Assembly (NCBI RefSeq): GCF_000315625.1
Contig: NW_005434665.1
Coordinates: 1,065,770-1,129,769 of the forward strand
Length of the DNA: 64,000 bases
Direction: 5' to 3'
From: Guillardia theta CCMP2712
Taxonomy: Eukaryota > Cryptophyceae > Pyrenomonadales > Geminigeraceae
The notes under the pieces were generated by a model. It was not told the DNA's origin and did not search any database. It worked only from the letters and a program-made list of their open reading frames with translations. The stretch's first letter is position 1. Every line of letters begins with the position of its first letter. Made by a program: the position numbers and the translations under genes. Below, piece after piece: positions 42,394 to 53,200 of the stretch.

Positions 42394-45161
42394 CTTGATG
42401 TTTGACAGCAACGTCTGTCTCACAGGCTCGAACTCAACACCAGACACCTGACGACCAGTGAGAAAATCGAGTAAAACAAAGAGCGAAAGTCAGGCACCTG
42501 AGATCCACTCCATACAAACACTTGAGTGTGATGATCCATAAAGACAATCTGTACAGGCTGTAAGCAAGGTAGATACAATAGCGGGTAGAGACAGGCCATG
42601 CGGGAGAGAGGGAATGAGACAAAGAGGATAGGATGATGTTGTTGATGAGGAAGAAGGAAAACAAGAAGACGGAATCTTGAGAGGTTAGGAGGAGGAGGAG
42701 GAGGAGGAGGAGGAGGAGGAGGAGGATATCCATCTATATTTTACCCGGTCAGGCAGAAGCGAGGTGTCCTCAACCGGCAATTCCTCGAACTGCAAGACAT
42801 TCTACCACCTCGTCACTTCATCTCTTGAGCACCGTCGCAGCAAGATAACCTGCTCGTTGAGGGTGCACGAGAAGAGCTGGGGGGAGAGGATGCGGAGAGA
42901 CTGAGGGAGCTATCAGCATGTTGAGTTGTGAAAGAAAAGACTCACGTCCTCGAGGTTCGACTTCAAGAAGATTCTTCTCAACACGTTCTGATAGCAGGCT
43001 CCCAGTCAGTGACGAGCTGAAGGAGGAGGGAGAAAAAGTCGGGAGGGAAGGTGGGGAGAGATATATAGCGCTGTAGTGAGTGAGAACAGAGAGAGGAAAG
43101 AGAGGAGAAGAGGGGAGATATGTATGTATGTATGTATGCAGGGAGGGAGGGAGGGAGGGAGGGAGGGAGGGAGGGAGGGAGGAGGTAGCCGGGCAAGAAA
43201 TGCTCTAACCGCATCATCCTCACTGTTGAGAATGGATCCGAGGAGAGGGCCGTTCTGCGCGAAGAAGAGGTACTTAGGAAGGCCCTGGAGCTGAGCGGGG
43301 AACGTGGACATTCTGCCTCCTATTGTGACCTTCACCTGGTCGCTCCAAGTCTGAGCGATGGTCTGGACCCTCTGATTCAGTTGAGCCTTGACATCCTCGA
43401 GAGAGGAGGAACCGTCCTTGACCTCAGCCACGGCCTCCTTGGCGAGCACAACAGCAGAGGCGGCGACGTCGACGGCATGGAGGAGGTTGGCGGTGTTGTC
43501 GGTGACTGGGATCCTCATGGTGCTCGTCCGCAAGACTCTCTCATCGTTGTGGGTTGAGTGGGCAGTGACGACTTGGAAGTAGATGTACTGGTCGTGAACG
43601 TCCTCCTTGAGCGAGTAGATGACGGTGTAAGAGCTCCTGCCCTCCACGCTCGGGCTGATGGCGAGGTTGGGCAAGTCTTCAGCCATCTCCTCCTCCTGTC
43701 TGGTCGCAGGGTCGATGAGGGGCCCGATGATCCTCAGCACCTCCACACAAGCGCTCGCATGGATGTCAACAACTCCTGATGTCCGCCCTCCCGTCCTGTA
43801 CATCCCGTTCACGAGGTCACTCTCGAACGCTTCCCCGAAGTGGAGGTGGTTCACAACTTCTCCCCCGCACGTCATCGTCATTGCCTGCAGCTTCTGCACC
43901 CCGATGCTCAGCATGGACACAACCAGAACGTCGGTAGAGATCCCCAGCAGCCTCGTCCTGTGCCCGACCTTTCCAAAGTACTCCGTCGCCTGCTGCTCGC
44001 TCGGGCTCATCCCTGCTGCCTCCGTGCTTGCCTCCACCTCAAAGTCTTCGCTGCCAGGGCCGATGGTCGGAGGGCCTCCTAGCACAAGCGAGACGTGTCC
44101 CTTCCCTCCTTGAGGAGAGATGCCATCGTCGGCGTTGGCATGGAAGGAGTTTCCATGCAAGGAGGCAACAATGGCGACGGCAGCTTCGACGGCAGGGCCA
44201 ACACAGCGAGAACGAGCTCTGACCCTCTTGCCGTCGCGTACAGGAGTCTTCAAGGACCTGATGATCGAAGAGATGGTGTTGAAACAAGCATGCAGGGGAG
44301 CAGCAAAGACAGCCCCAGTGTTCCCCAACATGTTGAGGTCATACTGGGAGGGGGAGCGGGTCCCAGGAAGGATGAATGCTGTTGCGCACTCTTGCTTCGA
44401 CAGGTCGTACACCTTGACGACGGCATCGAAGGTGATAAAGCCGATCTCCTCGTTCTTGTCCAGCACGCTCAAAGCTTTCAGCAGCGAGTCCTGCAGCTCG
44501 TCGAGGTCCTTTTGCCGCATTGCAGTATCGATCACGAGCATGGTGACTTTCCTCTTGACCTGCGTGGAGATCGAGCCAACGGTTGGCTCCACGTACTCAA
44601 TCACGGCGTCTCTGAGCTCCCGGCAAGACTCGATCGCGTCTCTTCCCTTCCTGCTCGGCAAGGTGAGTCATCACAACGCAGCAGCACGCAGAAGCTCACA
44701 GATCCTCCGACTTGTTGATCGCCCCGCAGAAGTTGCATGCCCATCGACCCGTGTTGGACTCCACAGCGATGTAGAGGTTCCTGACTGCCCCGCACGACTG
44801 GCAACGTTCAGCTGCCTTGCGAAGCCACCGATTGCTGTCGTCGGGGGCAGCAAAGGGGGAGACGATAAAGCCAAAGGGCAGGCCTCCCTTGGTCAGGCTG
44901 GACCTCGTAGGGACGGCTCCTGCTCTAAGTTCAGGAGGACGAAGCAGGGAGCTGTAAGTTCGTCACCGCATGTGTTCCTCCAATGCTCGTCAACTGTGTT
45001 TCCAAGAATCTCCTTGGGCGGTTCGGGCGCCTGCTCCATGCTTTGAGAGGGGGCCAGAATGGTGGGCGAGTACTCACCACGCGTCCTGCATGCTCTTGCG
45101 ACTTCAATGGAGTGGAGGCCGCTGGCTGCGCTTGGGCTGTTGGCTCGACTACTGGGAGCAT
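42394..45161 (-). CDS. Atypical Sec23-like COPII coat protein (3' end lost in gap)
   Basis: Sec23 is the GTPase-activating subunit of the inner COPII coat. A zinc finger (CQSCGAVRNLYIAVESNT, then WACNFC) follows SLTKGGLPFGFIVSPFAAP. The trunk domain then shows TMLVIDTAMRQKDLDEL, EIGFITFDAVVKVYDL and FILPGTR, and a long helical part contains GGRTSGVVDIHASACVEVL. The end has LPKYLFFAQNGPLLGS, FLKSNLED, FEELPVEDTSLLPDR and VFMDHHTQVFVWSGSQ, a gelsolin-like core. The RGPLLGS-like block followed by the gelsolin part resembles the plant Sec23/Sec24-like family more than canonical Sec23. ATG 45159-45161; first exons uncertain. The last visible exon ends at 42394, and no final exon lies between there and the next gene's stop at 42135, so 50-100 residues are probably in the gap. 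Confidence 0.78.
43138..43183 (+). repeat. (GGGA)n tetranucleotide repeat
   Basis: Roughly ten GGGA units next to a (TATG)n stretch (43121-43138), inside an intron of the Sec23-like gene. Confidence 0.85.
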
Positions 45162-45295
45162 CGACCTGAAGCAAGAAGGGAATCAATGACAATCAGTGTT
45201 ACTTCTTGTATCAATGACGACCGTAATCTTCAAGTAGATCTGACGGCTACATCGAGCGTCTACTACTAACTCGCGCTCACAAACACCATGCTGAC

Positions 45296-45303
45296 TATAT
45301 AAG
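45296..45303 (+). promoter_or_regulatory. TATA-like box TATATAAG
   Basis: Same octamer as at 1572. It lies in the divergent spacer between the Sec23-like and TRF-like genes, but about 1 kb before the latter's ATG, so it would need a long leader or an unseen exon. Confidence 0.2.
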
Positions 45304-45480
45304 ACCTAGATGCTAACGCCACTCCCTTGACTTAGGGGATGCCCTGTACTTGGTTGACTGTCTCGCAGGCTGGTACTCTCTTCCTCGCCCCATCCCTCCT
45401 CTCTCTTGATTCTGCTTCCTTCTCTCTTTGTTCCTCTTTCTCCTCCCTCCCTCCCTCCTCTCCTCCTGCATGCTTATCTG

Positions 45481-45504
45481 ACTATCTGTCTGTCTGTCTG
45501 TCTA

Positions 45505-45538
<34 letters not shown>

Positions 45539-45540
45539 TT
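45481..45540 (+). repeat. (TGTC)n/(TGCC)n tetranucleotide repeat
   Basis: CTGTCTGTCTGTCTACCTGCC followed by several CTGC/TGCC units, in the spacer between the Sec23-like and TRF-like genes. The rest of 45162-46277, apart from the G-rich tract, shows no gene. Confidence 0.85.
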
Positions 45541-45639
45541 CACCTTTCCCACTCCCCGCTCTCGTTTTCTGCATTGCTGGCGTCATACTAACCACCCGGA
45601 TAACGTCTTGTAACCGTGTATAACGGTTTCTCACATTCG

Positions 45640-45800
45640 AATACCACCCCACTGTGACCAGTGGGTAGGGTTGAAGAATTCAGAGGGGGTACAGGTTCTG
45701 AATATTGCTTATTGGCGGGACGAAAGGGGGGGTGTATAATAGTAAATATGAGGGTAGGGGTCAAGAAGAAAACTAATAAGGGTGGGGGTCATGGTTTGTT
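45640..45800 (+). promoter_or_regulatory. GGGGTA-rich tract in divergent spacer
   Basis: GGGTAGGGTTG, GGGGGTACAGG, GGGGGGTGTATAATAG, GAGGGTAGGGGTC and GGGTGGGGGTC over 160 bp, about 480-640 bp upstream of the TRF-like ATG. Confidence 0.45.
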
Positions 45801-46277
45801 TCCCGCGCCTTCCATGCAGATTTTCAAAGCGTTGGGGTTGAGATGCGCAGAGGAGGATGAGACTAAACGTGAGAAATGAAAGATGAGTTGCAACAACATG
45901 AAAGAAGATGGTGATGGTGAAAGTGAGAATATTTTGTGAGAAATGCTCGAGGAAGATCACATCATATGAAGAATTTGTTTAGGGATGAAGTGGATCATTA
46001 ATATGAAAGTGCTGCACTGAAGTATGAAGAAAGCATTTCACCTTTGCTTGAACGTACACAAGAATAGCCCTAGAGCAAGAACATTATGACCACAATATTG
46101 GATTGGATGTGTCAAGATATGCGTCAAAAGCTTGTTCACTGTTGACGCATACCAAGCGCCTGACCCAGGCCATAGCATTATTCCAGTGTAAAACATTGAA
46201 CATCAGCAAGATTATAAAACAACATTGCTGAACACTCCGCAGATCTTCAGCAAAGGCATCTTTCATATTCGCCTGTC

Positions 46278-48513
46278 ATGCCGACGCAAAAACAAGGCAA
46301 GGCCGTCAAGGCAAGTGGGAGCTCTGCCCCACCCGTGAACGAGCATGTTGCCCTTGAGGAGGAGCGCATGCAGGTCATCAGCGCTTGGATGTACGAGCAT
46401 TGCTCTCGCTACGGGCTGGATGAAGCCTTGCAAGGTAATCAGCCTGTTCTTGTGGCTTCTCCCGTGACAGATTGGCTCAGGTCTCATTCAAAGCATGTCA
46501 CGGAAGTACCACATCACACACGAGAAACTAGCTGAGAAAGCAGATCCCATTGGCCAGCTGCGACGATGGATCGAAGCTCGGGAGGTGATTTCTTTGCTCA
46601 TACCGTGCTTATTGTAAGTTTTCTTTCTCAGTTCAACCTGGCCCTCCGAGAATTTGATTTTGTATGCACTGACGATGATCTGGAGAAATCCCCTGGATCC
46701 GTGTTCTGGCGAGCCTTCAATGAGCTCAAGATTCAGGCAGCATTGAAAGAGCTGAAGAGCGACAGCATGGATTTGGAACAGTTTCGTCAGAACGTGCAAA
46801 TGTTGTTTCCTTGGCAAACCAAAAACAAACAAGATGAAAACTTCAAAGAAGTGAATGCTTTTCGCAGTGACAGTCTTTCTATTTCAAAGAAAGATCTACC
46901 AAAACTATTTGGTGCGTAACAATACCACCTTATTGAATCTAGCTTACTTGATCTTTTCCAGCGAAATATCCCGTGGAGAATTTGGATGCTGTCATGAAGG
47001 AATTTTGGACACATCTCGCCAGCACCCAGAAACCAACAATGCTTGAGATCATTGCCAGAGATATCAGCTCCGGAAAATATGCACCAAGTTTCAGCAAACA
47101 ATCCGACCCAAAACAAATTGTAGTTGACGAAAAGGATCAAGAGGAGGCAGGTGACCCTGAAAGTGCTCCAGTGCCTGTCCAAGAAGAATCCAAGACATCA
47201 CGCCGTACGCGGGCCATCAACAAGAAAGACGAAAACTCAAAAGTTGCGGAAATTGAAGAAATTCCCAGTGAGAAGCAAACTCAAGTGGCTGTGAATGCTG
47301 AGGCTGAAGAGGACAATGCGAACGAGGACAAGGACGCCTCACGTGCATATTTTGACATGTCTGCATGGGACCTTCGTGATGCCCTCAGATTAGCTTGTGG
47401 ACGAGACGACGAGGGGGACTGGACTGAAATACATCAGGTGCTGTCTGTTTGTTCTTTGATTCTCCTTGATTTCGTTTCTTTCTTTCGAACAGCAAGTCCA
47501 TCCTGACGTCGTAGAAGTTCTGAAAGAACTCTCCGGCCGCAAGGGAAAGCCAACCAAGCAGCAGGCATCTGAAGAAGTCCAACATCCAGCAGAAGATGAA
47601 TCTGCTCCTGAAAAAGCAGCAAAAGCAAAGTGGACGATGCATTTTCTACCTGTTTGGCTTTGACTCGATTTACCAGGAATACCGAATCTGCCGCTGCGTC
47701 AAAACGCTCCAAAGCAGCAGAAAAAGTGCCAAGTGATGATGAAGTAGAATTCGTGCAGCCCAAATCTAGGGCTGCCAGGAAGCATCGAAAACGGCAAGAA
47801 GAGGAATCAGAGGAAGAAAATGCTCCGTCTGGTGGCAAGGAGAATGCAAATCCTCGTAAGAGCAGTCGTACCACGCCAAAAAAAGCAGCACAAGATGTGT
47901 CCGCTGAGGATGCGGTACTTATCAAAACTTTGCGAGAGAAGAGAAGGTGAGATGTCAAACCTGAATGCGACGTTCTGATTTGGTTGCAAGCGATCTTTTG
48001 AGCAAAGGGAAGGATCCCTTAGAAGAAGTTTTGCAGCAGAGCAATTCGACCACGACTAGAAAATCCCCAGCAAAGTCAAAACGAAAAAATCTTCTCGACC
48101 CGCCCGATGAAGGCAAGAGTTTGCAAGTGAGCCAAGACCAAAGTTGCTTTCTCGTATGGTTGACACTTGTGGCGGAACAGTGGGACACAGATGACGAGAG
48201 CGACGAAGCCATCAAGTTAGCCACTCCCAAGAACGACTACCGACCTAAAGACTTCACGAATCAAGACTCCACCCCTCAGAAGCGGAAAGCTGATGCGGCT
48301 GGTAAGGGTTATATCAGATGGACGGCTGAGGAGGAGGAGACCTTGCGGAAAGGGATTGAAAGGTCTGACTGGTGTCAACGATCCTCCCAGCACTGATCGT
48401 CCGTGTTCAGGTATGGGCCGAGCAAATGGACAATGATCTTGTCAAACTTCGACTTCCATCCTTCTCGCTCAGCTGTGGACCTGAAAGATAAGTGGCGAAA
48501 TCTTCAAAAGTAA
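46278..48513 (+). CDS. TRF-like telomere-binding protein with C-terminal telobox Myb domain
   Basis: The C-terminal exons read KGYIRWTAEEEETLRKGIER, then after a spliced intron YGPSKWTMILSNFDFHPSR, then VDLKDKWRNLQK and the stop 48511-48513. VDLKDKWRN is the telobox of third-helix residues that contact telomeric repeats in TRF, TRB and RTBP proteins; the domain ends the protein, as in TRF1/TRF2. The N-terminal 200 residues are helical (VISAWMYEHCSRYGLDEALQ, FNELKIQAALKELKSDS) and could be a TRFH-like dimerisation domain, though I cannot confirm the fold. A long acidic and basic disordered linker (47100-48250) with RKHRKRQEEESEEEN and KKAAQDVSAED links the two. ATG 46278; around eight short introns. 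Confidence 0.75.
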
Positions 48514-48910
48514 TCTCCTCGCACATTCGAAATCCTCTCACGAATTTGTAGGAAACAACGAAGCAGCATGTAATTTAAAATTTTCCTGGACGAGACTTCT
48601 ACTTCAATAGGTAATTGTGAGTGCAAGCAATTGATCGATTGTTGACACCACCCAAGTAACAGGAACCTAATCAACTAGCTACAATATTGCTTGCTTGCTT
48701 GATTTTCTATTCAATAAATCTAAATTTTCTCCTCCAGATGCCTTATTTACATGTTTTTTGAAGTAGAATTTCAATGAGCTCATTTGATTCATCATCTGAA
48801 AACAAAAATCACAACCCCAACCCCCGGCTTCGTAACACGAACAGTCATGCAAACAAGAAATAGTGCATTTTCTCAGCAAGCAATTAGCTGACAGGGCTCA
48901 CCTTGAAGGC

Positions 48911-49675
48911 CTATGGTTCACTTGCAGCCTCTTCTGCTTCCTTGGGAGGAGCATGCATATCATAATCCTCCATGTCCAGCTGCTGTCACGTCAGAACCTT
49001 AACACGATCAAGGGCGAACAAACCTCATCGAGGGGGCAGGTGCAGATTGTGTGATCATCAGTGTCTGCTACAACACACTCGCATCCATCCTCGTACTTCA
49101 TGCTCGTAGGGTTCGGGGGATTGCCTGGAAACTGCGGCGGGTTCGGCACGAAATTTCTCGGACAATGACAGACAATTTCCTTGTTCACAACCCTGGTGAC
49201 TTGATCGTATGGCTGCTCACAGACACAGTCTCCCTGGAGTTCTGTTGGAAAACAAACATCATATTTGTAATCACATCCTGACGACAAGACCAGTACCTGC
49301 ATCAATGTTCCATGCCCGCCCCTTAGCCCAGTCAGGGGTGGCTTGCGGAGGCAAGTAGGTCAAACCATCGTTCTGTCCACCTTTGGAGCCTACAGAGAAG
49401 TATCCTGGATGATTCAGGAACATGCTCCCTTGCCCCAGCTTCTGCATCCTCATCCTCAGCATCCGCTGAGCGCGAGGAAACGGCCGAGCCATCACGAGCT
49501 GCAACTTCTCCGAAGCGCGTGGCGAGTGGAGGAGGGAGGAAGAGACGACGAGGACAAGCAGACAGCCAGCACCAAGAAGAATCCTCAACCTAGAGGAGGA
49601 GGAGGAGGAGGAAGAGGAGGAGGAGGAGGAGGAGGAGAGGAGGGGAGAAGCAGGATCCCTCTCTCCACACGCCAT
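48911..49675 (-). CDS. Single-pass membrane or secreted Cys-rich protein, unrecognised
   Basis: ATG 49673-49675; about 17 Ser from a GGA/TCC repeat, then a hydrophobic anchor (LRILLGAGCLLVLVVSSSLL). After it come GQGSMFLNHPGYFSVG and PPQATPDWAKGRAWNIDA. The second exon has Cys-rich GDCVCEQPYDQVTRVV, EIVCHCPRNFVPNPPQFPG, and DGCECVVADTDDHTICTCP, eight Cys in about 70 residues, mostly as CxC pairs. The last short exon (DMEDYDMHAPPKEAEEAASE) ends at TAG 48911-48913. Introns of about 45-55 nt separate the three exons. No family is recognised; a type II membrane protein with a disulfide-rich lumenal domain is the simplest reading. Confidence 0.55.
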
Positions 49676-49726
49676 TGCGAAGAGGCAGCTCAGAACTCAT
49701 CTCCCTCATATTCAATCTCATCGGCC

Positions 49727-49748
49727 GGGCCGGGCCCGGGCCCGGCCC
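49727..49748. repeat. Perfect 22-bp GC palindrome
   Basis: GGGCC/GGGCCC/GGGCCC/GGCCC read as one block is its own reverse complement over 22 bp, embedded in CGGCC...GCCCGC. It lies 52 bp upstream of the start codon of the Cys-rich membrane gene and in the divergent spacer before the coiled-coil gene. Confidence 0.9.
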
Positions 49749-50280
49749 GCTGGTTAAACTCACAGTTGAGTAAACGTTTTCCACGTAGGCTGCTGGCAAT
49801 GGAGGTGAGGCAGGGAGGCGACGGAGGAGGAGGAGGAGGAGGAGAAACAGCATCAGCTGCTTCTGGGATGGCAGAGGAGACCTGCAGAGATGTGTAGCAA
49901 TGACGCGGAAGAGGATGATGTTGTTGCCTCCATGCCTCTGATCGACGCGATGTTGTTGTACATACTCCGCATGAGTTTGTGCTTGTAGTTGCAATTGAAA
50001 GTGATACAGTCATGTTGTCTGGAATTTTGAGGAGATTTGTGAGTTTCTTTTATATCATCTTCTATGCTGAGTAGAACTCCTGCTTTTCCTGAAGTATGGC
50101 TCTTTGTTCTCGTTGATGTGAAGTGAAAAAACGAGTACGAAATTGTTGTTTGAATATTTCTGAATGAGTGCCTAATAGTTTGAGTATCAGGTTTGAGTTG
50201 TTTTCCAATCTCGATCTCTTCAGTTATTGCGTTTGTGTTGAGAGCACCGTAATCGCTGGAGCATTGCTGCGGAAAGCAAG

Positions 50281-53200
50281 ATGGAGGAGCTTCAGACCCA
50301 ACTCGACGCGGCCCAGGTTGAGATCAAGAACAAGGATGATCAGCTTGCTAAGGCTAAACGGATGATGGTAGCGCTGAACAACAAGTTCAAGGCAAAATTT
50401 TCTGCTCAAGAAGCGAAGATGAAAGAGCTGCAGGAGAACGCTTCTCCTAGCATTCCCGCCGACAACAGTGAGCTTCTAGCGCTTCAACATAAGGCGTCTC
50501 AACTCCAGGAGGAGGTGAAGGCTTGCCATGAAAAGCTTGCGGATGCTACGAAGAGAGAAGAGCTGCTTTCCTCTCAGCTTCAAGAGAAAGAAGCAAGCTC
50601 CAAACACAATTCTGATCTTGTGGTCAAGGAGATTGAAGCCCTCAAGAAGATGAACGTAGAGTTGATAGAGCAGCAAGAGGGGTTGCAATCGGAGCTGGAT
50701 AGCAAGCAAGAGCGGATCCAGTCGATGGAGATTGCAAACCAACAGCTACAAGATCAGATCGTTAAGCTCAGTGAAGCTCTTGCAGAAATTCAATCGAAGT
50801 TGCCTGAGAAAGAGAACGAGATCGCTGAACTTGCCGAGGCTGTTGAGGAGCGAGACAGAATCATTGAGACAGCGAAAGAGAAGTTCATGAGCATGTCTCA
50901 GAAAGCTAAGACAGCAATATCGCAACGTGATGAGGAGCTGGCTGAGGTCAGGGAGGCTCTTGAAAACATACAAGGGGCACTCGCAGCCAGAGAGGAAGAG
51001 ATTCAATCCCTGAAAGAGCAGCTGGCATCGTTGAGTGCCGAAAAGTCGGAAGAAGACAAACACGAATCTGTGCTGGAAGAGAGGCTCCAAACTCTTGTCG
51101 AAGAAACGAGCAGCTGAAAAGCGAGCTCGAACAGCTGAGGCTAGATCGCGAGAAGGCGATTGCTGTGAATGAGGAACAGGAGAACAATTTGCAGGAGTTG
51201 AACACCTTGCTGGCTGAGAAGCAGTCTTCCCTGCAAGAGGCCCTGGATGAACTTTCGTCTATGAAAGACCTGCACGAATCTGCGCTTGAAAGATTCAAAG
51301 CAGAAACCGAACGACAACAACAGCACCTGGCGGAGGTGGAAGAGGAGATGAATAGCATCATCGAGAGCAAAGATGCGATGATCTTGGCGCTCGAGGGGAG
51401 GATTGGCGAGCTGCAGCAAGAGAAGGATGACTTGTCGACGGCAGCTGCCGAAGCTCAAGGGCAGAGTGGAGATATCGAGGAGCTGCAGCTGAAAGTGGAG
51501 CAGCTGAGGTCAGACCTTGCGTCGTCCCTCGAGCAAATCGAGTTGCTCGAGAAGGAGAATGAAGAGACGAAAGCTGCAATGGAAGTTCTGAACGATCGCG
51601 TCAGTGAGCTTCAAGAAGAATCACGTGAAAAAGATGTCCAGATCGAATCCGAGAGAGAAGAGAAGTCCCATCTCCACCAACAACTGGAGCAACACCAGTC
51701 TGTTGCGCAAGAGCACATGCAGGAGGCTGAACGCCTCAAGAATGGTGTGCACAGTGTGTTCGTTTGCTCGCACTGACACAGCATCTTGTGCAGAGCTTGA
51801 GGCGGTGCGACAGACTTGCGATGAATTGAAGGAGCAGTTGCTACACAGCCAGACCTCTCAAACCGTATGATGCCGCATTCCATGCTTGCAGGCAGCTGAC
51901 GTGCTTCCTTGCAGGCTGAGAGCAGGAGTGACGAAAAGGAGGAGAAGGACCAGAAGGAGGAGGAGAGCAAGAAAGCGGACATGGAGAAGATTGAGAAGAT
52001 GGTGGGGAGGAAGGACATGGGCCACGAGGAGGAGGATGGATGGGGCGAAGATGGCTGGGGAGACGAAGAAGACTCATCAGGTGAAATGGGATCAAATTTG
52101 ATTGAAAGCACCGAAGGAGACTTGAGGGCCTCACAAGAGACTGTCATGGTGTCCTCAGGCTCCTCCGACGCGCAATTCTCCAAGACGACGGAGGGAGGAC
52201 GGGAAGCTGCTGGGATCGAGGAGCTGCGGGAGCAGCTGCTGCATACCCAGCTCGAAGCGCAGAAGGCCAAGGAGTCATTTGAGGTTGCTGCTGCTGTGCT
52301 GTAAACGCCTCGTTGCTGATGAGAGGACCGCAGGTGAATTGGGAAGCTCTCTGCAACGCTCAGAGTATGGTCAAAGCGTTGGAGAGGGAGAAAGAAGAAC
52401 TCCTGGAGGCTGTTAGAGGAAAGGCTTGGGAGGAGGAGGAGATTGCAAGGATGGAGGAAGAGCTGAGAGCGCTCCGAGACTGTCTGGGGGAGAAGGAGAG
52501 TGTCATTGCGCAGCTGAGGTCAGAGCTGGAGGCTGCTGGAGGTTGTCCCGATGAGCAGGAGAGCAGCAAGGCAGAGGATGCTCATCAGGAATGCCTCGAG
52601 CAGATGGAGGAGCTGAAGGAGAATCTGAGCAGCAGGGAAAGAGAAGTGGAAGAAGCTAGGAAGCAGGTTGAGGATCTCAGGGAGCAGTTGGCGAGGCAGG
52701 AAGAGGAGCGGTTGCAGTTGCTGGAGAATCTGGAGGCGAAGGAGCAGATGTTGAGCGAAGCGAGCGCGAAGGACGAGGAGGAGAAGGACAGTGTGGATGA
52801 GATAGACAAGATGAAAGAGGTACAAGCTGATCTCGAGGACATCCTCGCTAGGAGGGAGGAACGCATCCGACAGCTGGAGGCTGAGCTGGAAAGGATGAAG
52901 GAGCAGGCAAGGGAAGCTGAAGCCGAGATGGAGAAGCTCTCGGCCTTGCAGGTGGAGTGTGAGGAATGGAAGCAGCAGGTTGCAAGAAGCGAAGAAGAGG
53001 TGGGAGCACTCAGGGGGGAGGTCAACCGGCTGCAGGAAGCGCTACAAGCCTCGCAAGGACCTTCTCGTGAGGAAGAGGAGGAGGAAGGAGGAAGGATGGA
53101 GAGGCATGACGAGCCTGCTGAGTCCATCGCAAGCTACCAGCTCGCGATCCAAGAGCTGGACGTTCACTGCAAGGAGTACCAGAGGAAGCTGATGGAGGCT

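Noticed and set aside
44120-45046. 308-codon plus-strand frame over the Sec23-like gene
   Set aside because: Antisense shadow of the zinc finger and trunk exons; low similarity to anything, Ser/Thr-rich.
45409-45623. Ser/Pro/Cys-rich frames over the TGTC/TGCC repeat
   Set aside because: Simple-sequence translation without homology.
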